From Desulfobulbaceae bacterium (GTDB lineage Bacteria > Desulfobacterota > Desulfobulbia > Desulfobulbales > Desulfobulbaceae), in contig JALSNT010000624.1 in NCBI GenBank assembly GCA_026986885.1, positions 1 to 6,851 on the forward strand: 6,851 bases of DNA, given 5' to 3'. Below are positions 5,344-6,851 of the stretch, piece by piece. Below the pieces are notes generated by a model. It had not been told where the DNA came from. It ran no database searches and was given only the letters and a program-made list of their open reading frames with translations. Positions within the stretch are counted from its first letter, which is position 1, and each line of letters opens with the position of its first letter. The translations under genes were made by a program, and so were the position numbers.

Positions 5344-6851
5344 TCACCCCCGTCCTTTTTTTATAGTCAACAACGGGCTGGCGATAAAGACCGACGAATA
5401 GGTACCGATGATAATACCGATCAACAGGGCAAAGGAAAAGGTGTGGATCGCCGAGCCGCCGAAAAAGAACAGAGCAACCAGCACCAGGGCCGTTGTCAGC
5501 GAGGTGACGATGGAGCGTCCGAGAACCTGATTAATACTGGTATTGATAATGGTGAACAGGTCGGTATCCGGATGTTTCTGCCGGTTTTCCCGAATGCGGT
5601 CAAAAATGACAACCGAGTCATTGAGGGAATATCCTGCCAGGGTCAGCAGGGCGGTAACCAGCAGCAGGGTAATTTCCATATTAAGCAGCCAGCAGATCCC
5701 AAGGACAGCCAGAACGTCATGAAAGGTTGCCGCTGCCGCCGCCAGGCCAAAACTTATGTCAAAGCGGATCGCCAGGTAGATGAGAACGCCTATTAACGAG
5801 ATCGCAATGGCCTGAATGGCCTTGTTTCTGAGGGCGGCGGAGACCGAGGAGCCGATTTCAGACTGGCTTTCAAGTTTAAAGCCTTTATCGGGTTCATTTT
5901 TGGTCAGTACGGCCGTAATGGCATCGGAAAGATGACCAACCGTTTCCTGCGATTTTTTTATTTTGACGATCAGTCGGTTTTCACCGGTAACCTGTTGCAG
6001 ATTAATAGTCTTATAACCGTTGTTTTTAAAAGCGGTTCGGATCTCATCAAGTTGAAATGGTTGTTCGGATTTGTACTGCAGAAGCGCGCCGCCGGAAAAA
6101 TCGACCCCGAGGTTGGCGTCTCCACGGACAATTTCCGCAAAGGAGAACAGGCCCATCAGGACAAGAATCGCCGAAACCGTAAAGGCGATATTGCGGACCT
6201 TCATGAAGTCGAAGTTCGGCTTTTTGACAAAGCGCATGAATTTGATTTCTTTGAGCATCCTGGTGCGGTAAAGCAGGTCGTATACCAGGCGGCTGCAGAA
6301 AAGCACAGCAAACAGGTTGAAAATAATACCCAGGGACAGGGTGATGGCAAAACCCTTGATCGGGCCGGTGCCGAAAAGGAACAGGGCCATGGCCGTGATC
6401 AGGGTGGTGACCTGGGAATCGACAATGGACCAGAACGCCTTGTCATAACCGGCATTAACCCCTGATTTTACGGATTTGCCCAGCTCAAATTCTTCCCGCA
6501 TTCGTTCAAAGATAAGGACATTGGCGTCCACGGCCATACCAATGGAAAGGATGATACCGGCGATACCGGGCAGGGTCAGGGTGGCGCCTAACATGGCCAG
6601 TCCGGCAAAGAGAAAAAAGATATTGAGGGCCAGAGACAGGTCGGCAATGATCCCTGAAAGCCGATAGTAGATGACCATGAAGACAAGAACCAGCAGGGCG
6701 CCGAACAGGCCGGACGTGAGACCCTTATTGATGGAATCCTGACCAAGGCTGGCCCCGACGGTCAGGTTCTGGATAATTTCAACCGGCGCCGGCAGGGCGC
6801 CGACTCGAAGGACAATGGCGAGATCAGTGGCCTCTTCATGGGTGAAACTCC
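5344..6851 (-). CDS. secDF: SecDF, fused protein-export subunit, N-terminus cut by the window edge
   Basis: The frame is open from the right edge to a TGA at 5346-5344, giving 501 visible residues. The first 57 are the end of the SecD P1 region and the first part of its membrane domain, including [12 protein letters not shown] and [10 protein letters not shown]. The SecD membrane domain follows, with [17 protein letters not shown] (the conserved Asp at visible residue 108). A short basic linker (about 197-217) then leads without any stop into SecF: a membrane helix, GVDFSGG (248-254), a periplasmic domain, and [17 protein letters not shown] with the conserved Asp at 411. SecD and SecF sit in the inner membrane with SecYEG and use the proton gradient to help move proteins through; the two Asp residues are key to proton coupling. 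In many proteobacteria they are two genes, but here they are one chain. It heads the operon with the YkgJ, HD and HAD genes. Confidence 0.95.
   Translation of the reverse strand, partial: SFTHEEATDLAIVLRVGALPAPVEIIQNLTVGASLGQDSINKGLTSGLFGALLVLVFMVIYYRLSGIIADLSLALNIFFLFAGLAMLGATLTLPGIAGIILSIGMAVDANVLIFERMREEFELGKSVKSGVNAGYDKAFWSIVDSQVTTLITAMALFLFGTGPIKGFAITLSLGIIFNLFAVLFCSRLVYDLLYRTRMLKEIKFMRFVKKPNFDFMKVRNIAFTVSAILVLMGLFSFAEIVRGDANLGVDFSGGALLQYKSEQPFQLDEIRTAFKNNGYKTINLQQVTGENRLIVKIKKSQETVGHLSDAITAVLTKNEPDKGFKLESQSEIGSSVSAALRNKAIQAIAISLIGVLIYLAIRFDISFGLAAAAATFHDVLAVLGICWLLNMEITLLLVTALLTLAGYSLNDSVVIFDRIRENRQKHPDTDLFTIINTSINQVLGRSIVTSLTTALVLVALFFFGGSAIHTFSFALLIGIIIGTYSSVFIASPLLTIKKGRG

Noticed and set aside
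5932..6465. A 177-codon plus-strand ORF inside secDF
   Set aside because: It is a low-complexity, charged shadow of a strongly conserved membrane protein on the other strand.

Overview
The window looks like bacterial chromosome, most likely from an anaerobic Desulfobacterota-type bacterium (a Desulfobulbales-like lineage is my best guess). That guess rests on family content: a DUF4388 protein with a cysteine-bearing N-terminus, an HDOD protein, a one-chain SecDF, and an apparent ubiquitin-E2-like N-terminus. There is no rRNA or marker gene to confirm it. I see no CRISPR array, tRNA, insertion sequence or complete phage gene.

Layout. At 1-178 the minus strand carries the first 59 codons of a gene that runs off the left edge, possibly a bacterial E2-like (UBC-fold) protein. 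Positions 179-725 have no convincing gene. They hold a consensus sigma-70-type promoter firing left toward the E2-like gene (489-516), a perfect 13-bp inverted repeat (586-616), smaller inverted repeats near 303-342, and short open stretches in several frames that may be gene remnants. From 726 to 3173 the plus strand carries three genes: a DUF4388 protein, then after a 161-base gap with a likely promoter, an HDOD signalling protein with a TTG start, which overlaps by 8 bases an HPP-family membrane protein.

From 3198 to 6851 the minus strand carries a tightly packed operon, read right to left: SecDF (its start lies beyond the right edge), a YkgJ-type cysteine-cluster protein, an HD-domain metal phosphohydrolase, and a HAD phosphatase. 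Junctions are 4 bases apart, a 4-base overlap, and 7 bases apart. The two gene blocks converge with only 24 bases between stop codons.

Functionally, SecDF uses the proton gradient to help pull proteins out through SecYEG. The three genes behind it are soluble, putative metal-binding or phosphate-handling enzymes with unknown substrates, and their co-transcription with secDF probably reflects shared expression more than a shared pathway. The plus-strand block pairs two signal-transduction adaptor families (DUF4388 and HDOD) with a membrane protein. Most of the window is ordinary housekeeping and regulation. The least explained parts are the truncated E2-like gene and the non-coding stretch beside it.
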